A stretch of 49,231 bases of DNA from Clostridium sp. SM-530-WT-3G (GTDB lineage Bacteria > Bacillota > Clostridia > Clostridiales > Clostridiaceae), in the NCBI RefSeq assembly GCF_012843905.1, contig NZ_JABAGC010000023.1:1-49231 (forward strand). The letters are read 5' to 3'. The notes below the pieces were generated by a model. It saw only the letters and a list, made by a program, of their open reading frames with translations, had not been told where the DNA came from and made no database searches. A program made the translations under genes and the position numbers. The stretch's first letter is position 1. The number at the start of each line of letters is the position of its first letter. Shown here piece by piece: positions 35,795 to 44,249 of the stretch.

Positions 35795-38053
35795 TTACAT
35801 TATTTCTTCTAAAAAATCGCTTTTTATCCTTAATCCCTTTATATAACTGCCTTTTGAGTTTCTGTATCTCTTAAAGCCAGCAGATTCCAAAGCAGTATAG
35901 AAGTCTGCTGTACTACGAGTAAATTCACCTATTTGACTACAAAACATACGATACTCGTTATAAACTTCACCTGATTTTCCAGAATAAGATTCATTCACTT
36001 CACAGCGTTCTAAAAGAAAATGTGACAGCCAATCATTATTCTCTTTATAATGCTCAATTGCATCACGTACCTTCTTAGGAAGATTAATTTTATATTCCTC
36101 ATTAATTACCATTCTTGCACCTTCAATAACCCATGATAAAATAGATCCTCCTGCTCTTTCATATAGATAATCTGCGTAATTTTTAATATCTGAACTACCT
36201 TCAATCTTTGCATCAAATGGAATAACAATCAGCCTTCGCCATGTACCTTTATCAATAGCTCCAACCTTTGGAAGGTGGTTTGTATAAAGCACCAGTGTAT
36301 GAGTTGGAATATAGCTGAATGGATCTTTATACTTTTTTTCTGCATATATTTCATCTGTTGAACAAAGCTGTTTTACATTTGCTGTATTTAATCTCATTCC
36401 CTCTTCTAGCTCTGATGCAATAAGCATTCTTTTACCCTTTGCCTCAGCAAGCTCTGGTTTCACATTTCTACGACATCCAACTGTAAGCATATCTGCTGAT
36501 ATATTACCACTATAAGTTCCAAGTACTCTTGATATAACATTCCAAAAGGTAGACTTGCCATTTCTTCCTTCACCATAAGCTATAATTAATGCTTCCACAT
36601 ACACTTTACCTATGGCAGACAGCCCAACCATTCTCTGTACATACCCTATAAGTTCTTCATCCTTTAAGAAAAATGTATCAAGTGCAGCTTTCCATATATC
36701 TTCTCCTTGAAGATTAGGATCAACTGATGTCTGCTTTGTTATAAAATCCTTAGGATTATGTTCCATTGGATAATTGGTTCCTCTTCTAAGGTCATAAGTA
36801 AAGGATGGTGTATTTAATAAAAATTCATCATAATCAAGATTTTTCAGTTCCACTTGAAGCATTGGTCTTGCTTCCTTTAATGCTGCTGATATATATTTTG
36901 AATCTCTGCGTTTAATAGCATATTTTCTATATTCCAATGCTGACTGGTACTGCTCAAAAACATGAGACTGCTCTTTATTAAACATACGCACTGCTTTTTT
37001 AGGTCCAACTGATGCTAGTATTTCCATACCACCATTGTTTGTAAATTCTTTCATAGCTTTTTCTATCTGGATTTCTGCTTCTTCAAGTTGACGCTCTGTT
37101 AAATCTTGTGATAATCCTTGAGCTTTTGGCATTGATTCTTCCCAATAGCTGTTGTTGTATACCAAATAATCTGTTGATGGAGAATAACGAAGCATTTCTT
37201 CATACTCCCTTGCAAGGACCACAGCTTGACCTACATCTGAAAAATCATCAGGTTTTAATTTATAATCAATATTATATTTTTCAGGAGCAATATACCCTTC
37301 CTCAGCAGATATCCTTTTTCCAAATTTAACTGCACTATTCCATATAACCTTCAGCTCTTTATCTTCCAAAGGAGGATTACACTTTTCAGCCTGTTTTAAA
37401 AATAAACAATAAGATTCTTCAGTATTTCCATAACGCTTCACAAGCTTCCCTGCAATATGGCTCATGGTACTATTACGTTTTCCCTCTGGAACCATATCCA
37501 AAGCATTATCCCAATTTGTAAAAGCAACTTCATCTAAATAATCTGTTATAAGCTTATCTCCATCATATATTTCAACCTCTGGATTATCTGTTCCAAAAAG
37601 TAGTCTTGCACTATCTACTGCATTTGTATCAAAATAAGGAAATGTTTTTGCAATCCTTTGTTTTAAATCTGCATATTCTTTAGGATCTTTTATAACTGAA
37701 GATATGAAATAAACATGAAATCTTGGTCGTGGAGATTTATTACCTTTCTTTTTCATATGATTTCTGCTATAAACAACAACAAATGGTACATCTTCAAATG
37801 CAAAAGCCACATCAACAGAAGTAACCCAGTCCTTTGGATTATCTGAGTGGTCATTATCACAGTCCAGTGGAATGTTATCTGCTTCAATAAAATTTGCTAT
37901 ACCTCTATAATTGTTCTTATACTGTGCTGTAACATGGTCAAACTTAACAGCCTTTATCATAGATTCTTTATCAGTAATTATCCTTTTATTGGGATATAAA
38001 CAGTTTTTAAGACTACCTTTACAATTAGCTGTATATAAAGTAAATTTAATCAT
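35795..38053 (-). CDS. Phage/plasmid primase-helicase (AEP primase, PriCT, D5/P4-type SF3 helicase)
   Basis: The 752-residue protein combines replication domains in order. An N-terminal primase-polymerase-like part (about 1-200) contains IPLDCDNDHSDNPKDW and RPRFHVYFIS. A PriCT-like linker is GKRNSTMSHIAGKLVKRYG. A D5_N region (about 330-470) precedes a superfamily 3 helicase with Walker A AYGEGRNGKSTF (about 490-500), ADMLTVG, MLIASELEEGMRL (B motif), HTLVLYTNHLPKV and a C-terminal winged helix. Such enzymes prime and unwind DNA for phage or plasmid replication. It follows the DNA polymerase gene by about 220 bp. The protein looks intact although the surrounding phage is not. Confidence 0.92.
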   Translation of the reverse strand: MIKFTLYTANCKGSLKNCLYPNKRIITDKESMIKAVKFDHVTAQYKNNYRGIANFIEADNIPLDCDNDHSDNPKDWVTSVDVAFAFEDVPFVVVYSRNHMKKKGNKSPRPRFHVYFISSVIKDPKEYADLKQRIAKTFPYFDTNAVDSARLLFGTDNPEVEIYDGDKLITDYLDEVAFTNWDNALDMVPEGKRNSTMSHIAGKLVKRYGNTEESYCLFLKQAEKCNPPLEDKELKVIWNSAVKFGKRISAEEGYIAPEKYNIDYKLKPDDFSDVGQAVVLAREYEEMLRYSPSTDYLVYNNSYWEESMPKAQGLSQDLTERQLEEAEIQIEKAMKEFTNNGGMEILASVGPKKAVRMFNKEQSHVFEQYQSALEYRKYAIKRRDSKYISAALKEARPMLQVELKNLDYDEFLLNTPSFTYDLRRGTNYPMEHNPKDFITKQTSVDPNLQGEDIWKAALDTFFLKDEELIGYVQRMVGLSAIGKVYVEALIIAYGEGRNGKSTFWNVISRVLGTYSGNISADMLTVGCRRNVKPELAEAKGKRMLIASELEEGMRLNTANVKQLCSTDEIYAEKKYKDPFSYIPTHTLVLYTNHLPKVGAIDKGTWRRLIVIPFDAKIEGSSDIKNYADYLYERAGGSILSWVIEGARMVINEEYKINLPKKVRDAIEHYKENNDWLSHFLLERCEVNESYSGKSGEVYNEYRMFCSQIGEFTRSTADFYTALESAGFKRYRNSKGSYIKGLRIKSDFLEEIM

Positions 38054-38228
38054 TTTGTAACCTCCTGAAAGTCATTGTCAAACTATATAATTTTCTATTT
38101 AAGCTTTTTAGCAACATATATTTCACCTCATACTTTATTAATCCTAATGCTTTGTTAATAGTGCAATTCCGTCCATAATCAATCCTCCTTATAATTAACT
38201 TAGAAATTTCATTTCTTAAATTACAGGC

Positions 38229-38258
38229 AAAAAAATAAGGAGTTTATTAACCCCTTTT
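38229..38258 (-). terminator. Terminator after the phage DNA polymerase gene
   Basis: On the minus strand AAGGGGTT and AACTCCTT pair around AATA, followed by ATTTTTTTG. Between it and the primase start (38054-38228) are only two very short ORFs with ribosome binding sites (10 and 23 codons), likely relics of deleted genes. Confidence 0.8.
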
Positions 38259-38274
38259 AAAAAAAAATTTATAT

Positions 38275-40215
38275 TTAATCTTTTTTATAAAATTCACATT
38301 CATATCCATCTGCACGAAGTAATAAGCCCTGTGCCCAAGGTGGTGTTTTTCCCATGAGTTCACATACTTTCTTTAGCTGAATATCTTTGTCAGCTTCAAT
38401 AATAAATTCATCATGAACATGAGCTACTATTTTATATTCATATAATGTATTCATGGCATAGCATAAAATATCCCTTGCAATTCCCTGAACAATATTTTCA
38501 ACGAATTTAGGTCCATAGCTTTCTAATCCCTCCCATTTCTTTGTACTTCCAATGCCTTCATAAGTAACAGATTCTCCTCCAAACATATTAACTCCTATAC
38601 TTGGTTTTACATATGCAAGCCTTCTACCTGAAGGAAGGGTAATAAATAAAAATCCACTTTTATAGCTAAATTTAATTCCATGTGTTTCTGTGCTTATTCT
38701 CTTTTTTATACACTCTTTTACTGCATTATCAACTGCCCACCATAAATTAACTATATTAGGATTAGAATTTCTCCATGCTATAACTAAAGGCTGTAATTCT
38801 TCTTCCTTTAATCCCATGTTTAATGCTCCCATTGCTTTTAATGCTCCAACAGATCCACCATAACCTAAAGCCAGTTCTGATATTTTTCCCTTTTGACGCA
38901 AATGACCATTTTCACCGTTCTTTACAACATTAACCTTAAACATCTGACTTGCTGATGCACAGTAAATATCTCCTCCATCTTTAAAGACTTTCATTCGCCA
39001 TTTCTCTTTTGCAATCCATGCTATAATTCTTGCCTCAATTGCTGAAAAATCAGCTACAATGAATTTCTTATTATTATGAGGAATAAAAGCAGTACGAATT
39101 AATTCTGATAAAGTATCTGGTATAGAATCATATAAAAGAGTTAGTGCATCATAATTTCCACTACGTACTAATTTTCTTGCTTCTGCTAAATCTGACATAT
39201 GGTTTTGAGGTAGATTTTGTAGTTGAATTAATCTTCCTGAAAATCTTCCACTTCTATTTGCACCATAAAACTGAAACATTCCCCTTGCCCTAGAATCTTT
39301 GCATACTGCATTTTTCATTGCTGTATACTTCTTCACTGATGATTTTGCAAGCTGCTGTCTAAGTTCCAGAACCTCTTTTAATTCCTTTGGAGCTATTTTT
39401 ATTAACTCTTCTATAGCTTTTTTTCCTAAAGTATCTGTTTTTATGCCATTATCTGAAAGCCATTTTTTCATCTGCTGTACAGAGTTTGGATTTTCAAGAT
39501 TTGTGATTTCTTTTATTAATGATGTAAGCTTATCTTTACTAATGTTATCCATATTAATTGCCTGTCTTACAAACACCATATCAACTTTAATTCCACGATC
39601 ATTTATTTCCTGGTCAATATGATATTCATTCCAAATTTCTTTTGAAACAGGAAATTTTAATAGTTTTTTTTGTATGGACATTTCTGTTTCTACATCACGT
39701 AAATTATAAGATTTAAATGCATTCCACTTCTGCATATTATGGTGTGGTAAATTTCTTATTCGTCCTCCATTGATTTTGGTAGGATTACATGGGACACAGA
39801 AATACCGTATTAAACTCTTACCTTCTGTAAGCTTTTGCTTTTCAAGTCCAAGGACAGCTCCAACTCCCTCAAGTGATAGAGGCAGTCCAAGCGTTGCTGA
39901 CCATATCATTGTGCAATACCAGGATGATGGATTTAGATATACTCCATTTGGATATCCAAGATACTTTGATAAACATATACGTTCAAAGGATGCATTAAAG
40001 GCCCATTTCTTTACACTATCATCTGTTAAAGCATTAATAATTTCCTGTGGTATTTTTTCTCCACACCTAATATCAACTACTTTTACCTCTCCTCCATCTA
40101 CAGAATAACCAAACAATAATATTTCAAAATCATCACTTTCTGCATAGGGATATACCCCTGACTTCTGCAAATTAACAGACGAAAAAGTTTCAATATCTAT
40201 TGATAACATATTCAT
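38275..40215 (-). CDS. Phage family A DNA polymerase with 3'-5' exonuclease domain
   Basis: The start is the ATG at 40215, after GAGGAAGGTGCTTATA, giving 646 residues. An N-terminal DEDD exonuclease begins with LSIDIETFSS (residues 4-13). The polymerase palm has motif A, VADFSAIEARIIAWIA (about 385-400), a finger helix with QKGKISELALGYGGSVGAL (O helix-like), and motif C, VAHVHDEFIIEAD (about 595-607). This short PolA lacks the 5' nuclease, as is usual for Firmicutes phage polymerases next to DUF2815 genes. It replicates the element's DNA. Confidence 0.93.
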   Translation of the reverse strand: MNMLSIDIETFSSVNLQKSGVYPYAESDDFEILLFGYSVDGGEVKVVDIRCGEKIPQEIINALTDDSVKKWAFNASFERICLSKYLGYPNGVYLNPSSWYCTMIWSATLGLPLSLEGVGAVLGLEKQKLTEGKSLIRYFCVPCNPTKINGGRIRNLPHHNMQKWNAFKSYNLRDVETEMSIQKKLLKFPVSKEIWNEYHIDQEINDRGIKVDMVFVRQAINMDNISKDKLTSLIKEITNLENPNSVQQMKKWLSDNGIKTDTLGKKAIEELIKIAPKELKEVLELRQQLAKSSVKKYTAMKNAVCKDSRARGMFQFYGANRSGRFSGRLIQLQNLPQNHMSDLAEARKLVRSGNYDALTLLYDSIPDTLSELIRTAFIPHNNKKFIVADFSAIEARIIAWIAKEKWRMKVFKDGGDIYCASASQMFKVNVVKNGENGHLRQKGKISELALGYGGSVGALKAMGALNMGLKEEELQPLVIAWRNSNPNIVNLWWAVDNAVKECIKKRISTETHGIKFSYKSGFLFITLPSGRRLAYVKPSIGVNMFGGESVTYEGIGSTKKWEGLESYGPKFVENIVQGIARDILCYAMNTLYEYKIVAHVHDEFIIEADKDIQLKKVCELMGKTPPWAQGLLLRADGYECEFYKKD

Positions 40216-40245
40216 TATAAGCACCTTCCTCATTTTTTATAAATT

Positions 40246-40276
40246 AATAGGGCAACGTAAAAACCGCTGCCCTATT
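40246..40276 (-). promoter_or_regulatory. Hairpin between DUF2815 and polymerase genes
   Basis: AATAGGGCA pairs perfectly with TGCCCTATT (9 bp, 13-nt loop). It stands about 30 nt before the polymerase start on the minus strand. AATTTATAAAAAATG follows instead of a T-run, so attenuation or RNA processing is more likely than simple termination. Confidence 0.55.
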
Positions 40277-40294
40277 AGTTTCAGAACAATCATT

Positions 40295-40374
40295 ATATTA
40301 CGTAATATCTTATCATTTTTCATATAACATAAAATAGCTTACATAACCTTCATAATCACTATATTACGTAATAT
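40295..40374. promoter_or_regulatory. Two identical 14-bp palindromes, 66 bp apart
   Basis: ATATTACGTAATAT occurs at 40295-40308 and 40361-40374, each followed by CTTATC; the 21-bp contexts are nearly identical. They lie in the 150-bp gap between the DUF2815 gene and the polymerase. A spacing of about six helical turns places both sites on one face of the DNA, as expected for a cooperative dimeric repressor or an origin-binding protein. Confidence 0.6.
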
Positions 40375-40383
40375 CTTATCTAT

Positions 40384-40932
40384 TTATGATAAGAAATCAT
40401 CATCTTCAACAGCTGTAAAATCATCAGCTGCATTACTTTTTCCACCTAATGGCTCACCATCTTTAATTTTTTGTATATTTCCAAGTCCACAGGCAACACC
40501 TTTATTTCCGTTGCTATTAAAAGCATAAAAATTTAAAGATACTCTTGCATAGCATCCACTGTAAACTTCATTTCTATCAAGTATAGGATTTACAGACTTG
40601 TCTACAATCTGTGGTGCTGTTGTACTGTTTGCATTTAAAAAGAAATGCCCCTTATATACTTCATCTTCTCTTTCTATATCTCCATCTCTTAATGGAAGTT
40701 TAATTTCTGCTTTATTAGGTTTCTCACCTCCAAATTTAGCAATACCTTCTGTTATTGCAGCATCTATAGCTTTATTTATTGTATCAATAGTTTTCTTATC
40801 TTCTTTTGGGATAAGTAGTGAAACACTATACTTTTCTGCACCTCCATTAATAGATACAGGTTCCCATCCATGAAAGTAGCTTAGTCTAGTATTTACCCCT
40901 GTTATTACCTTGGTAACGTTTTTATTAATCAT
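40384..40932 (-). CDS. DUF2815 family phage protein (single-strand DNA-binding-like)
   Basis: The 182-residue protein fits DUF2815: VITGVNTRLSYFHGWEPV, then GGAEKYSVSLLIPKED, PLRDGDIEREDEVYKGHFFL and SGCYARVSLNFYAFNSNGNK. The last residues (DDFTAVEDDDFLS) form an acidic tail like that of SSB proteins. The family is regularly encoded just upstream of phage PolA and is thought to bind single-stranded DNA. The neighbours agree. Confidence 0.88.
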   Translation of the reverse strand: MINKNVTKVITGVNTRLSYFHGWEPVSINGGAEKYSVSLLIPKEDKKTIDTINKAIDAAITEGIAKFGGEKPNKAEIKLPLRDGDIEREDEVYKGHFFLNANSTTAPQIVDKSVNPILDRNEVYSGCYARVSLNFYAFNSNGNKGVACGLGNIQKIKDGEPLGGKSNAADDFTAVEDDDFLS

Positions 40933-41005
40933 AATTTATTCCTCCATTATCTTATTAAATTATTTCTTATATTACATTTTCTCTTCTTAACTGAAAATTA
41001 TATGT

Positions 41006-41341
41006 TTAATCAATTTTAAGCTTTTCTGCCTCTTTTATAACATCTGCATAATCCTTAGGATTAATTTCACTCAACTTACTTGCACCATATTTTTTAATAA
41101 TCTCACGCACTTCTGAAATCATTCCAGCTTGGCTCTTTTCAGCAAGAATACCTCTTACATCTTCTAATTTTATTTTCTTTCCTTTAGCTTCTTTATTTAC
41201 TAAACTGCTGTCATTCTGTTTTATTTCTTTATTAATTTTGATTTTTTCTTTTTCATTTACTGCATTAACAATACATTCTAAGTCCTCTATTAGTAACTTT
41301 AAATCGTTAATTATGCTGATTAATAATTTCACTCTGACCAT
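41006..41341 (-). CDS. Small phage replication-module protein, unknown function
   Basis: 111 residues: a helical, lysine-rich N-terminal half (LISIINDLKLLIEDLECIVN) and a C-terminal block, LEDVRGILAEKSQAGMISEV, REIIKKYGASKLSEI. That block recurs in Firmicutes phage proteins, often mislabelled rRNA biogenesis protein rrp5. It resembles a small helical DNA-interaction domain. GGAGGGGGATTATCAC precedes the ATG, which lies 35 nt inside the previous gene. No function is proven. Confidence 0.7.
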   Translation of the reverse strand: MVRVKLLISIINDLKLLIEDLECIVNAVNEKEKIKINKEIKQNDSSLVNKEAKGKKIKLEDVRGILAEKSQAGMISEVREIIKKYGASKLSEINPKDYADVIKEAEKLKID

Positions 41342-41540
41342 GTGATAATCCCCCTCCTATTTCATGAATTTCTATTGACTCTACACTTTCACCAGGTGTA
41401 AGCACTAAAACTTTTGTTTTTTCACCCAATAGAGCTGTAAGTATCCTTTGAGGTATGCTTCTCACTCCACCTTTCAATACTGCTTTCTTTTGTCCATTAC
41501 CATCAGTAACATTAATACAAACCTTATGTTTCATTTTCAT
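41307..41540 (-). CDS. Small phage protein of unknown function
   Basis: 77 residues beginning MKMKHKVCINVTDGNGQKKA, then GGVRSIPQRILTALLGEK and a strand-rich VLVLTPGESVESIEIHEIG. A good ribosome binding site (AGAGGTGGAGAA) supports the start. Translation is coupled to the following gene by a 35-nt overlap. Similar short ORFs occur in clostridial phage early operons; I know of no assigned role. Confidence 0.68.
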   Translation of the reverse strand: MKMKHKVCINVTDGNGQKKAVLKGGVRSIPQRILTALLGEKTKVLVLTPGESVESIEIHEIGGGLSHGQSEIINQHN

Positions 41541-41612
41541 TTCTCCACCTCTTTCTGTAAGGAATATGTCCCTTACATATATCAGTCAAATTTATTTCAG
41601 TATTTTTAACCC

Positions 41613-42161
41613 CTATGATAATTTTTTTTGAAATTCTTTTTTTATATTTTCATGTATTCGTTTCATCCTCTTGCTTATAGCAGCAACACTTACTCCCTCA
41701 GCTTTTGCTATTTCTGTACTAGAGTAACCTTCTAAAACAATTTTTTTGTATAAAAGCTGTTGCTTATGAGAAAGTGCATCAACAACATCATGTAATATTT
41801 CTAATTCTAAAGATTCTTCTTCATGGATAGAATAATATGCAATTTCAAGAACTTTACTCTTATCCTGTGCAGAACTTTCTTCACCCATAATTGCATCAAT
41901 TGATATATTCCAATTCCTTGGTGCTTTTTCACCTGGGTGTAGTTGTTCCCATTCTTTAAGTTGTATTTTTTCTTTATCTGTAAGTCTTGGACGGCTATTT
42001 TTAATGTTGTTATATACTTCTTTATCATCATAAGAATGTAGTTGTTTAACAATATTTATTTCAGTTGAACTATTCTCATCTGGAATAAATTCAAATTTTC
42101 CACTTTCTCCACAATAGATATAAGTATTTCTTTTTTCAATTGGTGTTTTTCTAAATTTCAT
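41613..42161 (-). CDS. Phage sigma-70-like / sigma region 4 regulatory protein
   Basis: The start at 42161 (MKFRKTPIEKRN) follows AAAGGGGCACATGTAAAT and gives 182 residues. The C-terminal ~65 residues form a sigma region 4-type helix-turn-helix: DALSHKQQLLYKKIVLEGYS, STEIAKAEGVSVAAISKRMK. The N-terminal part has YIYCGESGKFEFIP and a typical RPRLTDKEKIQLKEWEQLHP segment seen in phage proteins of this kind. It probably regulates the element's genes. A long hairpin (42247-42292) lies just upstream. Confidence 0.82.
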   Translation of the reverse strand: MKFRKTPIEKRNTYIYCGESGKFEFIPDENSSTEINIVKQLHSYDDKEVYNNIKNSRPRLTDKEKIQLKEWEQLHPGEKAPRNWNISIDAIMGEESSAQDKSKVLEIAYYSIHEEESLELEILHDVVDALSHKQQLLYKKIVLEGYSSTEIAKAEGVSVAAISKRMKRIHENIKKEFQKKLS

Positions 42162-42246
42162 ATTTACATGTGCCCCTTTCTTTTTGGGCCACAAGCAAAA
42201 CTAGAAATAGAGTGATTTTAGGCATGGCAAACAAACCCTAAACAAA

Positions 42247-42292
42247 AAATGGCCTAGAGTAAAAACTATTTCTAGTTCTACTCCGGCCATTT
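42247..42292 (-). terminator. Long hairpin between the zinc-ribbon and sigma-like genes
   Basis: AAATGGCC (42247-42254) pairs with GGCCATTT (42285-42292); further pairing (GAGTA/TACTC, then AACTA/TAGTT) extends the stem to about 20 bp with a tiny loop. On the minus strand TTTTTTG follows. It could terminate or attenuate early transcription between the two genes. Confidence 0.75.
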
Positions 42293-42360
42293 GGTATCTC
42301 ATTTTTTATTTATGGATCACTTGCTCGGTAGTTGAGTTATTATTTTTATGTTTTATATCT

Positions 42361-42501
42361 TTAATTTTGGTTATTTATATACTGTATTTTTACTATCTTG
42401 TGGCATTGAGGACACTTAATCTCCATAACCACACTCCCCTTTGCTTCTATAACATCCATAGCTCTCTTGTTACAGCATGGACACTTTAATTGTACTCCCA
42501 T
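42361..42501 (-). CDS. 46-residue zinc-ribbon protein, Com-like
   Basis: The ATG at 42501 follows GGAGGATAAATA. Two CxxC knuckles, LKCPCCNKRAMDV and IKCPQCHKIVKIQY, frame a short linker (IEAKGSVVMEI), the design of Mu Com-type regulators and other tiny phage zinc ribbons. Mu Com binds an RNA stem-loop to allow translation of the next gene. Here a long stem-loop lies about 70 nt downstream, before the sigma-like gene, so an RNA-binding role is tempting but unproven. It is the first gene of the early operon. Confidence 0.7.
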   Translation of the reverse strand: MGVQLKCPCCNKRAMDVIEAKGSVVMEIKCPQCHKIVKIQYINNQN

Positions 42502-42615
42502 TATTTATCCTCCTTTTTATCTGAATATTTTTATCTAAATATATTTTTAATGTACATATAAAATACACCTATAATTACATAAACCTACTTAATATTATAT
42601 AAGTATATTTTACAT

Positions 42616-42633
42616 GTAAGCTTATTTGCTTAC
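42616..42633. promoter_or_regulatory. Candidate repressor operator in the early promoter region
   Basis: GTAAGC-ttattt-GCTTAC is a perfect 6-6-6 palindrome in the 188-bp gap before the early operon. TATAAT is found about 25 bp closer to the genes, so the palindrome would overlap the -35 region. Related half-sites (TTTGCTTGTAAGC) occur at 44071-44083, upstream of the XRE gene. The XRE protein at 43476 is the obvious candidate ligand. A further hairpin at 42649-42675 (ATAGCATCC / GGATGCTAT) lies in the same gap. Confidence 0.5.
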
Positions 42634-42689
42634 GCTTTAGTATTTTTTATAGCATCCACACTTATAGGATGCTATTATTTAATAATTTT

Positions 42690-43466
42690 TTAATTATAAG
42701 AAAACATTGAATTATTATTCCATTCCGTACTTATTATATTTAAATTACATAAGCGAACTTCTGCTGCTTTTTTAGATACATTAAATATGCCTGAAATACG
42801 TTTTATTAGTAATTCATTGTATATATCAATATTTCCCAAACTCATAAAAGTCAAATAATCCTTAAGTTCTTCATCATTACAAACCTTTAACACCATGGTC
42901 TTAGGCATTAGAAGTGCTGAAGCAAAATAATTTGCTTGCCACTCCATAGTATCATTATCATTCCATTTATCCACTGGTTTAATATTTCCATCAATTATTG
43001 ATGATCTGCATTGTATATTTAAAGTATTTCCGAAATCAAACCATGACATTTGAGATAAATCTATAGAATACTTTTTTCTATGAAATATCCAATGTCCAGC
43101 TTCATGAAGTACTGTAAACCTATATCTATGTTCTTGTCCATCTTCTAATAAAGAATTATCAATAATCACAGTACCAGCTTTAGCTTTTATATATTTAGCT
43201 TTGCTTGTATCTGGATCATATACAATTACTTTATTTGATTCATTAAAAACTATCATTCCAAGATAAATTCCGTTGTTAGTTAAATATTGAAAATCTTGAA
43301 CCAACCCTAAATATTCAGTTAAAAATCTATCTTCATCTATAGCTTGCGGTGTATCTAATAGCTCTGGATTAAAATCCATAAGAAATTTTTCAGCTATATA
43401 ATCTATTTCATTTTTATTTAGTATTGGAACATTATTCGCTTTAGTTCTAAATTTAGGATAGTACAT
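42690..43466 (-). CDS. ImmA/IrrE family metallo-endopeptidase
   Basis: The 258-residue protein has the zinc protease motif HEAGHWIFH (HExxH, about 119-127) and the downstream EWQANYFASALLMP block of ImmA/IrrE proteins. The C-terminal part (LLIKRISGIFNVSKKAAEVR) is the usual helical tail. In ICEBs1, ImmA cleaves the ImmR repressor after induction. Here it lies 9 bp after an XRE repressor gene, the same pairing. GAAAGGGG precedes the ATG at a slightly long spacing. Confidence 0.9.
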   Translation of the reverse strand: MYYPKFRTKANNVPILNKNEIDYIAEKFLMDFNPELLDTPQAIDEDRFLTEYLGLVQDFQYLTNNGIYLGMIVFNESNKVIVYDPDTSKAKYIKAKAGTVIIDNSLLEDGQEHRYRFTVLHEAGHWIFHRKKYSIDLSQMSWFDFGNTLNIQCRSSIIDGNIKPVDKWNDNDTMEWQANYFASALLMPKTMVLKVCNDEELKDYLTFMSLGNIDIYNELLIKRISGIFNVSKKAAEVRLCNLNIISTEWNNNSMFSYN

Positions 43467-43475
43467 GAATGAAGA

Positions 43476-43853
43476 TTACCCCTTTCTATTTTCAAGTTCT
43501 TTTACAATCTCATTCCACTCATCTTCTCCAAGATTTAGATCTCTAGCTTTTCTAAGTGCTACTCTCACATTATATGTGTCCATTATATACTCTGGTAAAT
43601 CAGGTGCTATTGTATTTCTCTTATTTCCAGCCAAATCATACATATAATTGCATTCTTCATCGCTTAAACAAAGTATTTTAGCTATTTCATCTAATTTATC
43701 TTTATCTGGAGGATTACGTCTATCTTTTTCAATATCGCTTAAATATGGTGGTGTTATCTTTAGTAACCTAGCCATTTCTCTTAATGTGATTCTCTGTTCT
43801 TCTCTTTTCTTTGCAATAAATTCTCCAAAACTTTGTTCAACATTAATATTCAT
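43476..43853 (-). CDS. XRE-family helix-turn-helix repressor
   Basis: This 125-residue protein has an N-terminal HTH, FGEFIAKKREEQRITLREMA, RLLKITPPYLSDIEKDRRNP. The C-terminal half (PEYIMDTYNVRVALRKARDL) is a small dimerisation-like segment. With the adjacent ImmA-type protease it forms a phage or ICE immunity switch. Likely operators are the palindromes at 42616-42633 and perhaps 44071. GAGGATGATTAGAT precedes the ATG. Confidence 0.9.
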   Translation of the reverse strand: MNINVEQSFGEFIAKKREEQRITLREMARLLKITPPYLSDIEKDRRNPPDKDKLDEIAKILCLSDEECNYMYDLAGNKRNTIAPDLPEYIMDTYNVRVALRKARDLNLGEDEWNEIVKELENRKG

Positions 43854-44249
43854 ATCTAATCATCCTCTAAACATCTCTTTAAACACTGCATTACAACTCT
43901 ACACTTCTAACTCTATAACTATACAACCATACACTCTTAATATCTAATATCGTTTATTTTTTCTTTGCTCTCTTAACATTTATTTAATATGTCGCCTATG
44001 TTTTCTTAATACTTTCTTTAAATCTGGATAAATTTATTGCTGTTATAAACTCTTCTTACATAAATGCTTGTTTGCTTGTAAGCTAAGTTGCTAATAACAT
44101 TATATTCCATAAAATATAAAAAATACAGAAATTTCGTTCGACTAATTTCTGTATTTTTCAACTAAACTCACCTTTAATGTAAATTTGAATAATCTGCTTT
44201 AAGATATATCTTATAATCACTTAATTTTATGTTATATTTATTTAACATC

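Noticed and set aside
40295..40380. Repeated 21-bp units as a small CRISPR array
   Set aside because: There are only two copies, with palindromic cores and no cas genes; an operator pair is more plausible.
42649..42675. Hairpin ATAGCATCC / GGATGCTAT read as terminator of the ImmA gene
   Set aside because: On the minus strand an A-run, not a T-run, follows the stem, so it is not a normal terminator for that gene; it may be regulatory.
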